This document shows, in pieces, positions 34,115-47,418 of a stretch of DNA of 64,000 nucleotides (positions are counted from its first letter, which is position 1; every line of letters begins with the position of its first letter). A program made the position numbers and the translations under genes. This stretch comes from Sanderia malayensis. Its lineage: Eukaryota; Cnidaria; Scyphozoa; Semaeostomeae; Pelagiidae. Under the pieces are notes generated by a model. The model was not told the DNA's origin. It ran no database searches and saw only the letters and a list, made by a program, of their open reading frames with translations. The stretch spans positions 4,402,001 to 4,466,000 of the forward strand of contig RQOL01000532.1 in the NCBI GenBank assembly GCA_013076295.1, given 5' to 3'.

Positions 34115-37100
34115 ATGTCGATATTGAAAAGTAAAGAAGAAACGGATTCGTCTCGACGAAATAAATACGATGGTGATTATTCTGCAACCTCTAAAATAAG
34201 CAAGCTGATGGAAGCTCTTGGCCAGAGACTCAAGAAAGATGGTCTCAAGCTGTTCCTTTTGGTTCTTACCAATGGATTGTACCTATATCTAGGAGGAATG
34301 GTCTTTTATTTTCTTGAAAGAAGCAGCTCTGTAAATTTTGATCACAAAAAACAAATTATCAGGATTGCTGAAGCTTTCAAGGTACATCTTTTCTACCAAC
34401 TCGATTTCTATTTTTATGTATATCGTAAATTTGCTTTCATAATGCCTCTTATTACTTCCATACTGTACTTATTCACTCTTTTACTTATCATCTTGTGAAT
34501 CCCTTAGGTTATTATATTCACTTTATTGAATATTTTTCTTTCTTCTTCTCAATCATATGCATATCGACATGTTTATTGGTTACTTCATTTTCTTACCCAA
34601 GTCTCAATCTCAATTTGAAACGTTAATAGCCTGAACTCCCCTTATGATATATCTACAAATGCAATTCTTTTATGCAAGTTTCCTTTAAAATCGGCTGAAG
34701 AGCAGGTCTGTTTGGGGGAATAGGTCACTTAAATCTATGTCATGGATGATCCGATAGCTTTTGTTGCCTGGCAATCAATCCAGCTGTACATAAACTATTT
34801 ACTTCAACTACCGGTTACCACAAGGTGATGAATGACATGGGTAAGCCTTTTCAGACTTTTTTACATTGGTGCTTCAAGCTGAAATTGAATCAATTGCGGA
34901 AAAATATCCATGGAAACAGTAAAAAGCAAGTTTTCAAGCTGAGGAGTACTTGCCAGAGCCTGTGTTCCAAGCCCCACCTTGGAGAGGATAAGGGGTCTGC
35001 GTAACTGCGTATGAAAACTTGCACGCGCTCCTTCGTGGCATTGCGTAATATCATCAGCTAGTTTCTTAATTATTTGCATAAATTAAGTAAGAACGCGAAC
35101 AACATTGTACGATGACGTCGACATAGTTGTCTTTCAGTGTTGATGAGTTAGAAAAGTATTTGATAGTACATTTTTTGTGTAGAGCAGTTTTACCAAGAAC
35201 AACAAGAAGCTTTAAATTACACAGGTACAGAAATAATTATCTAATTTATTCGAAGCAATCTCCTGATTCATTCAGTTTCCCAGGGTTTTGGGAAAATCTA
35301 TGTACAAGCTTTCATACGCAGTTACACAGACCCTCTTTAAGGGGTCTGGTGCACAGGCTAAGGAGTGCATGAAATCGTAGCTTATTCTGGAGAAAATGAA
35401 GCGACTTCATTACTATCTATTACTACTCTGAAAATAAACTCTACGTGATTCGCCCAGGGTAGATTCTGACAATATCTGATGATCTTCAGAATCTGATGAT
35501 AAATTCCAGGAATTTGTAGCTAATGACTTTTTCTAAACCTTACCTTCAATGCTCACCACTACATTTCGAAGTTCCTTGACTCGCTAATGTCAAGACAGAA
35601 CATCATCTTTCTGAGGTCATATACACCCTTTGTTTCCAGTCTAAAGAATGCCTTATTACAGTCCTTGGACTGGGACACTAACGGTTTTTGAACTCAGACT
35701 TGAAAGAGACTGCATGCAGCGCTCTTCTTAATTTGGATGTCTATTTACATAACAGAGCCATTAACATGCTTTGACAGTGGACATAATTGTAATTTTTTCT
35801 GTTACAGCTGATAGAATTAAAGAACAGAGGCAACACGACCAAATCACCGCTGAGCATTGGACATAATTTTACTGAAGCGGATTTTGCTCAAATGGATAAA
35901 TTTCTCCACAATTTATGTGAAATCCGTAAGCATGCCGATGGAACAAGATGGACGGTGATGAACTCGGTATTTTTCGCCTCCACTGTCGTTACTACGATTG
36001 GTAAGCAGGATTATTTCAGTCATCATATGTCTGCATTTACTTTTAGCCAAACATGCGACCAAAAGCTCAAATTTTGTCCTCCATTGCAGTACGTATTAAA
36101 TTATCACGTTTCGTGCCTTTGATTTGCGCGTGGTAACCGTAATCGAACTTCTTTGAGCTTTTGGTGTCCTTTTGCCTGTAGTAGTTATACACAAAGAGCA
36201 AGTGAAGACAACCGCTTAATCCGACTATACCATCTAAATAGGCATAGGAGAACACTGAGAATTCTTTAAATCCACGATCAATTGGATTGTGCAGCAGTTC
36301 AAGGATTTTGATGTTAAATGTTTTGTTCTCAAAATAGAAAACAAAACATTAACTATATCTTTTTTGAATTGTTTATTCTAGAACGAATCGGCCACCATTT
36401 CGTAGTAGCAATCAATGCTTTTAATGATTTTCAAGTCCAGTAGCTGTTACATATAATAATCTCCTTTGCAGGCTATGGGAATCTTGCACCGGCTACTGGA
36501 TTTGGACGCGCCTTCTGTGTCGTTTACGCCATATTTGGAATACCTCTTACGCTGATCCTGTTGGCCATAGTAGGAAAAATTCTGGCCAAATATATCAACG
36601 AGTTGTGTGGATTAATTGTACAAAGCCTGAGAAGATATTTTTGCGCAGATTACACATACGATAGGTATGGATCGTGAACACTCATCATTAAGAAACCTGA
36701 AAAGTTTCGGACCTTTAGAATTTTCGCCTAAACACAACCCGTCGAAATAACAGTTGCATGCAGTAAACAATTCCGATAATTCGAGCCTCAAAGAGGGCAA
36801 TGAAAATTTTAGATATTATTATCAGCAAGGCTTTCAAGGAAAATGCTAAATTGTTAGGGTTATCCTTGGTTCAAGTTATCGGGGATTGGAACTATCGGGA
36901 TTTTATTGTATATAATCTCAACGGTTGACATTATGTACACCTTTTTTAACAAGAAACGGATTTATAAGAAACTATAACTAGGAAATTCAGAAAATTAAAA
37001 AACTTCAGCATTAGGGTCGTGAATAACTAAGAAAGTGTAAACAGTTTACATTATAATAAAGTTCATCGATTTCAGAACAATAAGGTAATTTTAAATCCCA

Positions 37101-38388
37101 AGAATAAGAAGCTTGCGATTAAGAAACTTTTAGTGCCAAAATGCCAAAATGCCAAAATTGTCATGCCAAATTAAAAATCTCTTAGCCCTCAGGGCTGATA
37201 AAACATGTACTATAAATTCCGAACTATATTTGAACTGTGCTCATCTTGAAGAGGTTAACAATAGTCCACCTCTTCAAGCTCAGCGCAGTTTGAGCTGAGT
37301 TTAAAACATTGTTTTGTTTCACCTCAGCTCGATTTGACTTTCTTCATGTGCACGTCATGGTTTCTTGTAAACTGTTGTAAATTGTAAATTGTAAACTGTC
37401 GCATATCGCATATCTTAACACCGATAGGTTAGGGCACAAATCTAATCAGAATTGAGATGAGATGAGAGGCCGTATATATCAATGTTTATTTTCCTTTGCA
37501 GTACTGACGGTGAAACGGACCTGAATGCCCCAGTATGGCTTGCGATGTTGTTTATAACACTGTTTCTAATTCTCGATGCAGTCGTTTTTGTTTTTATGGA
37601 GGACTGGTCATTTGGCACATCGCTTTATTTCGTATTCATCACCTTGACAACTATCGGGTTCGGTGATTTTGTACCGACGAAATCTGAGGTAAGGAGAAGA
37701 TAAGGTTTGCAATCCATAACGAAACATATGATGAGTCTCCCCCTCTCTCTCTTGCTTTATTTCATCCATTTGTCGTCTGCATCCTAATTCCTTGATGTTT
37801 CGATTAGCTGTTCGTCTCTCCAGAGTTTTATTTACCTTTTGTATGCTTCATTTATTTCCCGAAAAGTTTCGAAGCAGAGCATTGTTGTAAGAAATGTTGC
37901 CTTGTAAAATTCAGCAAAAGGATAGAGTATATTTTGGAATTTCACCTGTGCAAGATATCAAATGATATATTTTCTGTAAATTGCACAATTCCTATTTGGG
38001 AACAATATTAGTGGTAGTACTCATTTTATAACATATCGCCATATGCTCACAGCAAAATCGTTTTTTGTTATGTTTCTTTCAGGCAGTGTGGTTCAATGTT
38101 TCATTTCTATACATTGGTTTAGCGGCTGTGTCTATCACAATAAACTTATTTATTGCAAACATATCAATTCAATTCAGAAGACACAAAGACAAGTTTAAAA
38201 TTGTCCAACATATTGAACGCGAGTTGGATTCAGAGGACTGCGAGACAACACCCCTCACTCGGGACATGGAGAAACCTAAGGAAGAAGATGCGCCCCCGCA
38301 GCCTGATCCAAAGCCTGCAGAGGAGCCGCGCCCAAAGCGCAAAACCTCACGGGTCCGATTCCAAACCGACAATGAAGAATGTAAATAG
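34115..38388 (+). CDS. Two-pore-domain potassium channel (KCNK family)
   Basis: A leak K+ channel subunit; two subunits form one pore. Five coding exons: 34115-34381, 35808-36000, 36472-36664, 37502-37688 and 38083-38388, giving 381 aa. Topology: M1 at about 45-68 (LFLLVLTNGLYLYLGGMVFY); extracellular cap; P1 with TTIGYGN at about 151-157; M2 (FCVVYAIFGIPLTLILLAIV); M3 (VWLAMLFITLFLILDAVVFV); P2 with TTIGFGD at about 267-273; M4 (SFLYIGLAAVSITINLFIAN). GYG plus GFG filters are the usual K2P arrangement. The C-terminal tail is acidic/Pro-rich and then basic (PKRKTSRVRF). The exact KCNK subtype cannot be fixed. ATG 34115 is chosen because an acceptor lies at 34092. Confidence 0.93.
34950..35375. 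repeat. Inverted repeat pair in the first K2P coding intron
   Basis: Left block at about 34985-35030 (GGGGTCTGCGTAACTGCGTA...) and right block at about 35300-35350 are inverted, sharing TAACTGCGTATGAAA and a GGGTCTG motif. GAGCCTGTG and CACAGGCT lie outside as a second inverted pair. It looks like the ends of a decayed foldback/MITE of about 400 bp. Confidence 0.6.
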
Positions 38389-38987
38389 ACCCTTTTAATT
38401 CGAATAACATGCTTAAAACATTTTGACAGAAGAAACGTCGAACGTTATTTGTGTCCAGGAGTCCTGAAATAGCCATGCTTCAGTTAACGCCAAACCTGGG
38501 TGAAATATGTTGGTTGACTAAGCATGTGCCAAGTCTGGGTTTTATTTCAGCCATATATATATATAAGTCGGCGATTAGATGTTTTAAAGTAACCGAGTTA
38601 ACAAGAAATTTGGCAAATGTCAAAGACACTGACAATGACAAAGGTAACATGTATAAATGAATGTGTTTACCATTTCGTGTGAATTAATCGTAAAGTTAGT
38701 AAAGTATATAATAATTATGAAAATAATTCAACCGGGGATATGGCCTTCTATAAATGATAAAGTCTCTTCTTCTATTAATGACAATAAAGGATGTTGATAC
38801 AAGCTATTATCTGTTGATGAGGCTAGAAGGGGTGTGTATGTTAATACGAGGCCATCAGAGGTGTGGCGTGCAAATTTAGTATTTTGCTTCCATTGGTAAT
38901 TGATTGATAACAACAGCCAAAATTGGTTTGATGCAGCTGGACGGAGTATGCGACATACGTGTCGTGTCTGGTCTTAGCTGGAGACAA
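38389..38987. other. 3' flank of the K2P gene
   Basis: No coding content recognised. A short TA run occurs near 38553-38565. It probably includes the K2P 3' UTR. Confidence 0.4.
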
Positions 38988-39803
38988 CAGGGCCTTTTTT
39001 AAGGATTTTCAAGTGGGGGGGCCAAAACTTGAAGGGGACCTATATTTTCAGAGAAACGGCCGGGTCAGGGGAGCACATTAAAAAAGGCTTGGGGGTGTTG
39101 ACATACTTGGGACCGCCTTTTGCATGAACATTTCTTTGAAAACATTGAAATAATTTTGGCTACCTGAGGCGGCACCATGGTTGCCGCCGAAGGGGGAAAT
39201 TTTACAAATTTAGTGCCTCAGATATCGCTGAAAAATGTATTTTTTTTATAATCAAATTTTCTCCAAAGATTATTTTTCCCAGTCGGTCCACATTTTTTCC
39301 AAGAGCTACAACACAAGTCTACTATTAGTGGCCAATACCACTTTAAATTGGGCAGCCAGCTGAACTTGAATGCTACCTATTGTTTGAGATTCGTGAAGCC
39401 CGACTCGGAAATCATTTGGAGGGTCTTCCCACACACCCCCCTATGAGCACCCCTAGTATTTCTACATTCGGTTATAACGCACAGTACGGATCACAGTTTT
39501 CAACATTGAAGAAAGGAGAGCAAAAAACCCGTTTGTGTATTATTGATATAATCAACAAGTCAAACTGCACTTGTAAATGATTTCAATACGACTGGAAGCA
39601 AGCTAGATACTTTGTGGAAGATACCATTGAAAACACAGTGGAGTTAGCTTTTACACACAACGAATCATTTGAATCATCATGATTGCAAATTGAAATTAAG
39701 TTGAAAAGATTTAACTGGGGGGGCACTTTTGTTGACTGGGGGGGCCACCACGAGGGCTGGGGGGGCCAAGGCCCCCCCAGTCTGTATGCTAAAAAAGGCC
39801 CTG
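38988..39803. mobile_element. Non-autonomous hAT element with perfect 8-bp target duplication
   Basis: An 816-bp element starting CAGGGCCTTTTTTA and ending TAAAAAAGGCCCTG. It is flanked by GGAGACAA on both sides (38980-38987 and 39804-39811). The CAGGG terminus and 8-bp duplication are hAT hallmarks. G-runs (GGGGGGGCC near 39015, 39718, 39740 and 39762) are spread near both ends. No transposase frame was found. The perfect flanks suggest a fairly recent insertion. Confidence 0.92.
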
Positions 39804-40312
39804 GGAGACAACGTGGCACAGGGGTCACAAATGCTTCGTCGCAAATGGTCTTTCGGTGGTTTCCATGCCGCTTTCAAGATGTGTTTGTTTGAATATAAAT
39901 AATGAAGTGAAGAAGATGTAAAAACAATAATACTGATAAGTGGTAAAACACAAAAGTCGATTCAAGGCAAGCAATTTGGGGCAATTGGACAATCTACACA
40001 AAGATAACATTAAACATCTTGCTTTTATTTAAGCTTGACAGCTCTCATTAATCAAAGTAAATTCAGACCTTTTTAGAAAATTCATTTTGGCGTCTTGAAA
40101 ACGAAAATGTAATCACCTGCAACTGAAGTTATTGTCAAGATTTACATTGTTTTCTTTAGACGACACGACCTGTCGTATACGATGTTCGCGACAGTGTCAC
40201 CTACTTCTGGCTGTTAGTTGATCTTGATATCGATCAGTTTTCCTTTTGTTCGAGCTTCGTGCGTGGACGTTCACTTGCGAGTTGCGATTTCTTCTTTTTC
40301 TAACCATTGAAA
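39804..40312. promoter_or_regulatory. UROC1 upstream flank
   Basis: No coding content. It probably contains the UROC1 promoter and 5' UTR; no specific element was recognised. Confidence 0.35.
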
Positions 40313-43300
40313 ATGTCTTCGCTGAAAGATATTTGCACAGGTTTGCCTGTCGACCCATTGCCTCAAAGACAGCAAAGAGACAATGCCGTCCCGCATGCTC
40401 CAGTCAGAACTCCCAATCTCAACCCCGAAGAAGAGTTGGTAAGTTGGCCTAAACGCCCATTTCCCTTCAAATGTATCTCTTTGTTTATGTAACAACACCA
40501 GTACATTTTCAACCACATACCTGTTATGAACAAGAAAATTCTATCATTTTCATTTTAGCAAGCTCTTCAAAACGCTTTGCGCTACTTTCCACCATCAACG
40601 CATGAAGTTCTGGCCCCAGAATTTGCCGAAGAACTCAGAGAATATGGTCACATTTATATGTACCGTTTTCGACCAACTCTTCCTATGAGGTTTATGCTTC
40701 AGCAGTTTTCTTATCATATTAAGTTTTCCATTTACCCGTCAGAACATATTTCAGGGCTTTTTATTTTTATTAGTTGTTTTTAGGGGCAGCACAATGTACA
40801 TCACATCCAGTACAGCTGTTTATTGTAAATTTTATTTCTCGTGTTATTTTTTTATTTAAAGGGCATACCCAATTGACAGCTACCCTGCTGTTAGTAGACA
40901 AGCCGCTTCTGTTATGCATATGATCATGAATAATTTGGACCCCAGAGTTGCCCAGGTGAGATTTAAGCTTCCACTTTCTTTTTTTCAGAATTTTAAGCAA
41001 CTTTAGAAACCTAATCTCTATGTTACATGTTATTTTTTCATAGTTTCCGCATGAACTTGTGACATATGGTGGAAATGGCCAAGTCTTTTCCAATTGGGCT
41101 CAGGTAAAAGCTTCCTCCTTATATAACTTTCCAACAAAATAATCCTATTAATTAAAGGTATTTAATTAATATAGAACTTTAAGATTTACACGAGTTGATA
41201 TATCTTATTGAACAATGTACAATGTTTTCTATATTGACTTCTGTCTAACTCTTTTACACTTGGTGAGCAATAGTTATGCAACCACCTGATGCAAAGTAGT
41301 TTCTAGAAATGGAGCAAGGCTTTAGCAAGAAAATGTTCATAACAATATATAAAAACCAAACAGGTTTCAATAGTGGAAATGTACTCAGAGTTTAATAAAT
41401 TTTCAAGTGAAAGCATAATTTAAACTATGTCATATTGTTCTATAATAAAAGAAAACTGAAAATAAGTGCTTTAAAAATTTGTCACAGAGTTTATCAAAAT
41501 GGAGTATTATGATGTTTTCTCACTTGAAGCCACAAATTCTCTCTCATTTAAAAAGAGATGTTTTAAATTTTTGAAAAATCTAAAAATGTTCCATGTAACT
41601 GTATTGACTTTTGAGAGCTGAAGACTTTAGTCTTTGACTAGAGACTATAGTATAGTTATGCTTTCACTTGAAAATTTATGGAATGTTGAGTATATTTCTG
41701 CTGAAGAAATTTGCAATGGAAACCCATTTGGTGTTTATATTTTGTTATGTAAATTTTTTGCTTACATCTTGGGCCACTTATGGACACCCTTTTGCATGAC
41801 GATGTGTGTAACATTTGCCCACAAGGTGTATATTGAATATTTATTTATCTTTTAGTTTTGGATTGCAATGTATTATCTATCAACCATGTCTGATGATCAA
41901 ACATTGGCAATGTATTCTGGCCATCCTATGGGTGTCTTCCCGAGCTCACCTAATTCTCCCAGAGTTGTAATCACAAATGGAATGGTAAGTTGGTTATTAA
42001 GCTCTTTGTTCAATTGCTATGCTTGTCAAAGTGTCACACATCTTGTAGGTAATAGGGTTCTCCAAATAAGAAAGAAAGCACCAAGCCAAAGCATCTCACT
42101 TGTATCATTGTTTGAGTATATCAATGTCATTAACACTACAGGTGATACCAAACTATTCCTCAAGAGAGCAGTATGAAAGGATGTTTGCACTGGGTGTGTC
42201 AATGTACGGTCAGATGACTGCAGGAAGCTATTGTTATATTGGGCCACAAGGAATTGTTCATGGTACAACTGTAAGTATTACCCTTTAATAGGTTTATGGT
42301 GCTTTATAAATACACTGTTTCCTCTGTACATTATAAGGAATGTTATGGCTTTTAGATCAAGAAATCTATACAAAGTAACATAAATTGTTTTGCCATTTAT
42401 AGATTGTGGTTTTCAATTCTTTATTTGATAGATCACTGTGATGAATGCTGGCAGAAAATACTTAAAATCAGAAGAACTTGCTGGGAAGGTGATAAAACGT
42501 TTCTTTGGTCACTATACCTTGGGTTGTCTTCTTTCATACATTGCATGCAAATGTAGTGTATGCTTACATAGCTTATGCTTAATTAACACATTGTGTTTCA
42601 GGTATTTGTTACTTCAGGATTGGGTGGAATGAGTGGTGCCCAACCAAAGGCTGCATATATCAATGGATGCATTGGAGTTGTTGCAGAAGTAATGCATTTG
42701 TTATATTGTCCTTACCTTATGTAGACCCCCATTTTGTGTCAAGACAAACTAATTCAATATCACATGTCATTGTGGCATACATTGACCAGGACTTTATAAT
42801 GCTGCTAGACTTTATCTTTCTGTGAAATTCTTTAGATATATATTTAGAGAATCATGCTAATGTAAAAAAGTGTTAAATTATTTTTTAGGTTAGCGAAGAA
42901 GCACTTGAAAAACGATTCAGTCAAGGGTGAGCTTTCCAATTCAATTGCTTGATTTAATCACATATCTCTTTTTATTTCTCAATCTTTATTAATTTGTTTT
43001 GTATGTTCTTTTAGATGGCTGAAGGAGAAGACGTCAGACTTGAATGAACTCACAACCATGATAAAGTATATTCTATGAGTGGTTTTTAATATTCAGTACT
43101 ATTATATAATTTATTAACTTTGTTGAAGATGCTATTACCTCTATAATGTGCTATAAATAAACTTTGTCAAAGATGCTAATACCTCTATCATTCTTAATAT
43201 TTGTTTTTTCACTTCTTGTTGCAGGAGTGCTCGACAAGAGCGACGGGTAACAAGCATAGGATACTGTGGAAATGTTGTTGATGTGTGGTATGTATTATGC

Positions 43301-46300
43301 AGTATAGTTTTTGATGCATAACTCTGGAATAGCTGTGTAAATGTATACAGCTAGAGCCATAACCATGTTTACCATTAATGCTATCTTTGTTGATAAAACT
43401 ATACACACAGCTATGGAGGTATATTAAGCCACCTTTACTTCAAGTTGACATCAAAATATACCAAGCCATTTCTTTGAATGTTGTTATTTTTTTCTGTCAA
43501 TCTTTCCTCATCAATATTTCACTACCTATTCAGGGAAAAGCTTGCCGAAATATTAGAGAAAACTGGTGAAAGGCTTGTGGATCTTGGCAGTGACCAAACT
43601 TCTCTTCATAACCCCTTCAATGGAGGTTATTACCCTGTTCAGGTAATTTGAACACTCTTGATATTAATTTAACTTTTATTTCCATATGCTCTATTTAGTT
43701 CCTACTTTAATTTTTCCTAAATTATTTCTTTCTTTCTTTTTTCCTTTATAACTCTTTTGTTTTAATTTTAGTGTTCATTTGATGAAGCAAACATTTTGAT
43801 GAAATCAGATCCAGAAAAATTTAAAGAATATGTCCAAGAAAGGTGTACTTTTTATTTTACTTTAATTTCAAGTGCTGTTCATTATTTAACGTTTTTGTTC
43901 GCAATTGTTTACTTTTGGGCTTTTTCTCTCTTTTCAGTTTAAGACGTCAAGTGAACGCAATCAATAAACTTACAAAGGCAGGCATGGCATTCTGGGATTA
44001 TGGCAATGCATTTTTATTGGAAGCAAGTAGAGCAGGTATGCCTTCGTTGGTCGAGATGGGTAAACATTGATTATCAAAGAGGCTTGAGATGCCCAACGAT
44101 TTGTCGATATTTCTTGATATGATAACCACAATCGGTAATTGATAGAAAAGAGGCCTTATGCTCAGAGATTCATGTCTTTCTGAAGTTGTTCATTATTAAC
44201 ACTTCAGGTGCTGATATTCGAAAACCTGGAGCACCTCAGGGAATCTTTAAATATCCTTCATATGTGCAGGACATCATGGGGTAAGCTTCTTGTTTACATT
44301 TTGGCGTTTTTCATTCGTCAATTTCCTCGATGCCTTGATTAATGAAATGCCTCTTTGATTTTTATTTGCAGTGATATTTTTTCTCTTGGTTTTGGCCCCT
44401 TCCGGTAAGAGCTTCATTTTCATAGGTATTATCTGATTGTAACCACCATTAGTTTGATTATGGATCGTTGTTAAGAGCCACGCTTTTAACACTCTATCGA
44501 TAAACGTATATATTCTCTATTTTATTAACATGGATTTAGTGCTGTTGAATCCTTTTTTATTTCCAGATGTTAAGCTATTACGAGTAATAGACTTTTGTTT
44601 GCTAAGCACTTGAATGTTCTATCTGTAGGTGGGTTTGCACTAGTGCCAAGCCATCAGACTTGCAAGAAACCGATAGAATTGCTGCTGAAGTTATTCAGTC
44701 AATATTAAATAGAACGGATGGTTCGTTTATATATTTTACTTTTTGTAACATACCCTGTTTTCTCGAACTAGCACTCCATCGAAAGAACGCCCTATTAAAA
44801 GATCGAAAATTTAGTAAACCCTGGTCGCTATTGAGAGGGAATAGAGCAGTTTATGACCTTGCTACAATGTTTGATATCATCTCCATATTGTATTCGTTAT
44901 TTAGTTTTATCTGGTCCTGGTCTATACAGTTATTAATATTATTTTATTGTTTTTATTTTTTAACTGTAGTTTCAGAAGATGCTAAAGCTCAATACAGAGA
45001 CAATTTGAAATGGATCAAAGCTGCAGGAAACCATGGACTGGTGAGTTAATGGTTTTGATGTTTATCATCACGATTTTGATATGATATGCATTTGCTGTTT
45101 TTTGCGATGTATTAAAAAGCTGGTTAGAATATGAATTTCAAAATTGGTTTCAATTGTACAGGAATCTTCATGGAATCTTTATGTAACCAAGGTATTATGT
45201 TATTTTATGATTTAGGTTGTTGGATCTCAAGCAAGAATCTTGTATAGTGACGAACGCGGTCGCTGTGAAATTGCTTTGGCATTCAACAAAGCTATTGCCG
45301 ATGGTGTAGTTAAGGTATGATGATGAATGGGTGCTGTATCATAGTCAGTCTCATTGTCTTCAACTTTGCCCATGCTGTCTTGCTTAACCCTTTAATCTAT
45401 GACATCAGTTATAGAATTTGGCTATGAGAATGTATTTTTAAATAATGTAGAATACATTATCATTTTAGGGCCCAGTTGTACTTAGCAGAGATCACCATGA
45501 TGTGAGTGGTACAGATAGCCCATTTCGAGAGACTTCAAATATCTACGATGGCTCTTCATTTTGTGCTGGTAAGAGTTATATGCGACGTATGCTGATCTAT
45601 GCATGAGATTTACCTTTATTATTCGAGATACTTTGAAATACTGATGAAATTTTTCAGACATGGCCGTGCAGAATTGCATTGGAGATAGTTTCAGGGGTGC
45701 AACATGGGTTGCTTTGCACAATGGTGGTGGGTGCGGTTGGTAAGTTGAATTTTTAAAACATTTCTCCCACTTTTATGTCCTGCCATGGCAATCAGGCCGT
45801 CTGTTAGCTTATGCTAGACGTGCCTGTTAAAATTGGATCTCTGTGTCATTTGAATGGATTTTTAATTTGCATTTGTTAACCCCTTGTGCTTGTTTGTGTA
45901 TAATGGCAGATAGTTATGCACGTGTGGTTTTTAATTTCTTGCTTATCTTTTAGGGGTGAAGTTATAAATGGTGGCTTTGGCTTGTTATTAGATGGATCTG
46001 AGGTTTGTAAGCAAGAAATCGCTGTTTAGTATCATTTCTTGCTGTCTTTGTGTATACCCCAGTTGTATTGATCACCTATCAAATGGTAGTATCTTAGGCT
46101 ATTGTTTCCTATGTCTTTTAGGAAGCCGCTAAAAGAGCTGAAATGATGTTATCATGGGATGTCAACAATGGTGTAAGTAATCTCGTATTACTTGAATTAG
46201 CCTCCTTGGGGGACTGATACGATAGTCTAATGAAATTATCCAAAGCACGCCATAGATAATTTGCTTCAAAAACCTATTAAAAGCACTATTAAGAATATAA

Positions 46301-46671
46301 AATTCTAGTTTGGGGGCTAACTTTTATAGTTAAAATTTATTTTGTCTGTTACGGTCATGAATGAAACAAATTATGTTTTGTCTCAAAATTGTTTTATTGC
46401 ACTCTAGCTTCATTAGTGAGGTTGGGAACTCGGGGACCAAATCAGACATATGGCCGAAGATTTTATAAAACACAATTATCTCGTATCTTCTATTTCTTGA
46501 TTTCAACAGGTCGCTCGTCGCGCTTGGTGTGGTAACTCCTATGCCAAAAACACAATATCCCGAGCCATGGAAAAGAATGACAAACTCAAAGTTACAGAAT
46601 CACACCAGGTCGAAGATATCACAGTACTGGCCAAAGCATTTGGTGATATGCAGAAGGACAATGAAAATTAA
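40313..46671 (+). CDS. UROC1: Urocanate hydratase
   Basis: A cytosolic NAD+-dependent enzyme converting urocanate to 4-imidazolone-5-propionate, step two of histidine degradation. There are 24 exons, all in phase and beginning 40313-40438, 40559-40689, 40862-40955, 41044-41103, 41856-41984, 42142-42270, 42432-42488 and 42602-42688; the last is 46510-46671. Total 684 aa (human 676). Family blocks: ELVTYGGNGQVFSNWAQFWI, MYSGHPMGVFPSSP, GSYCYIGPQGIVHGTT, VFVTSGLGGMSGAQPKAAYI, GYCGNVVDVWEKLAE, SLHNPFNGGYYPVQCSFDEA, VLSRDHHDVSGTDSPFRETS and ALHNGGGCGWGEVINGGFGL. No frameshifts. The gene faces HAL tail to tail with 747 bp between stops. Confidence 0.97.
41270..41790. repeat. Foldback repeat in UROC1 intron 4
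   Basis: A segment around 41335-41420 (CCAAACAGGTTTCAATAG, then ATTTTCAAGTGAAAGCATAA) recurs inverted at about 41650-41745, so the element folds back on itself. The forward half also matches 14625-15030. Class unknown; non-coding. Confidence 0.65.
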
Positions 46672-47418
46672 AGCAAACGCGTAGCTATGCCCTATTTTAT
46701 TTATTTGTATTGACTGACATGACTATTATGAATTAAAAGTGGTAATTTATAGTTTTTTTAGCTTGTGAGAGAATGGTATGGATAATTTGTGAGGGACTCG
46801 AACGTATACAAGTTTGTCTTTGACTTTCCTAAAAGAATATCTATCACTTTATTTTAAACTTTGATCCCTGTCTACTGTATTATTATTTATAGGTTTTAGC
46901 ATTTCAAAATGCTTAATATTCATAACAATAATAGTCTTCTTTTATAAAGTTATAATTTTCATCAGTCTTCTAATCCCTGATTTCTCAACATGTTGTTTTT
47001 AGTTGCAAGCATTCCAACAGTCGATCTCTACAATGTTAAACAGTCCAAATTCAAGGAATGTTGGATACAAAGCCCGAGACAATGCTCGCTCCGATGTTAA
47101 TACCATGTGAGCCAATATTAACGGTCTATCCGAGATCGAAAGAAAGCAACAACAACTAAAAGACACAATATATTTAAGCACTTTGTACTATTTCTTTTGA
47201 TGACGTAATTTGCTCTAGTCAGCAAATACAAATAGTTTTTGGACTTTTGTGAAAGACCAAAGTTTTGAAACAATATAAACGTTTGATTAAATACAGAGTA
47301 ACTTCAAAAACTTTAAATACCAAGCCAAAAACTAAAACTATTAAATAACGACATTTTACAAATGAGTATTCTTCTAATTTTCTAAGATGCCTTAATTGGT
47401 CCAAGTTTTATTCTGCTT
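46672..47418. other. Convergent 3' region shared by UROC1 and HAL
   Basis: 747 bp between the two stop codons, AT-rich. AATTAAA about 60 bp after the UROC1 stop is a plausible polyadenylation signal. No coding frame resembles a gene. Confidence 0.5.
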
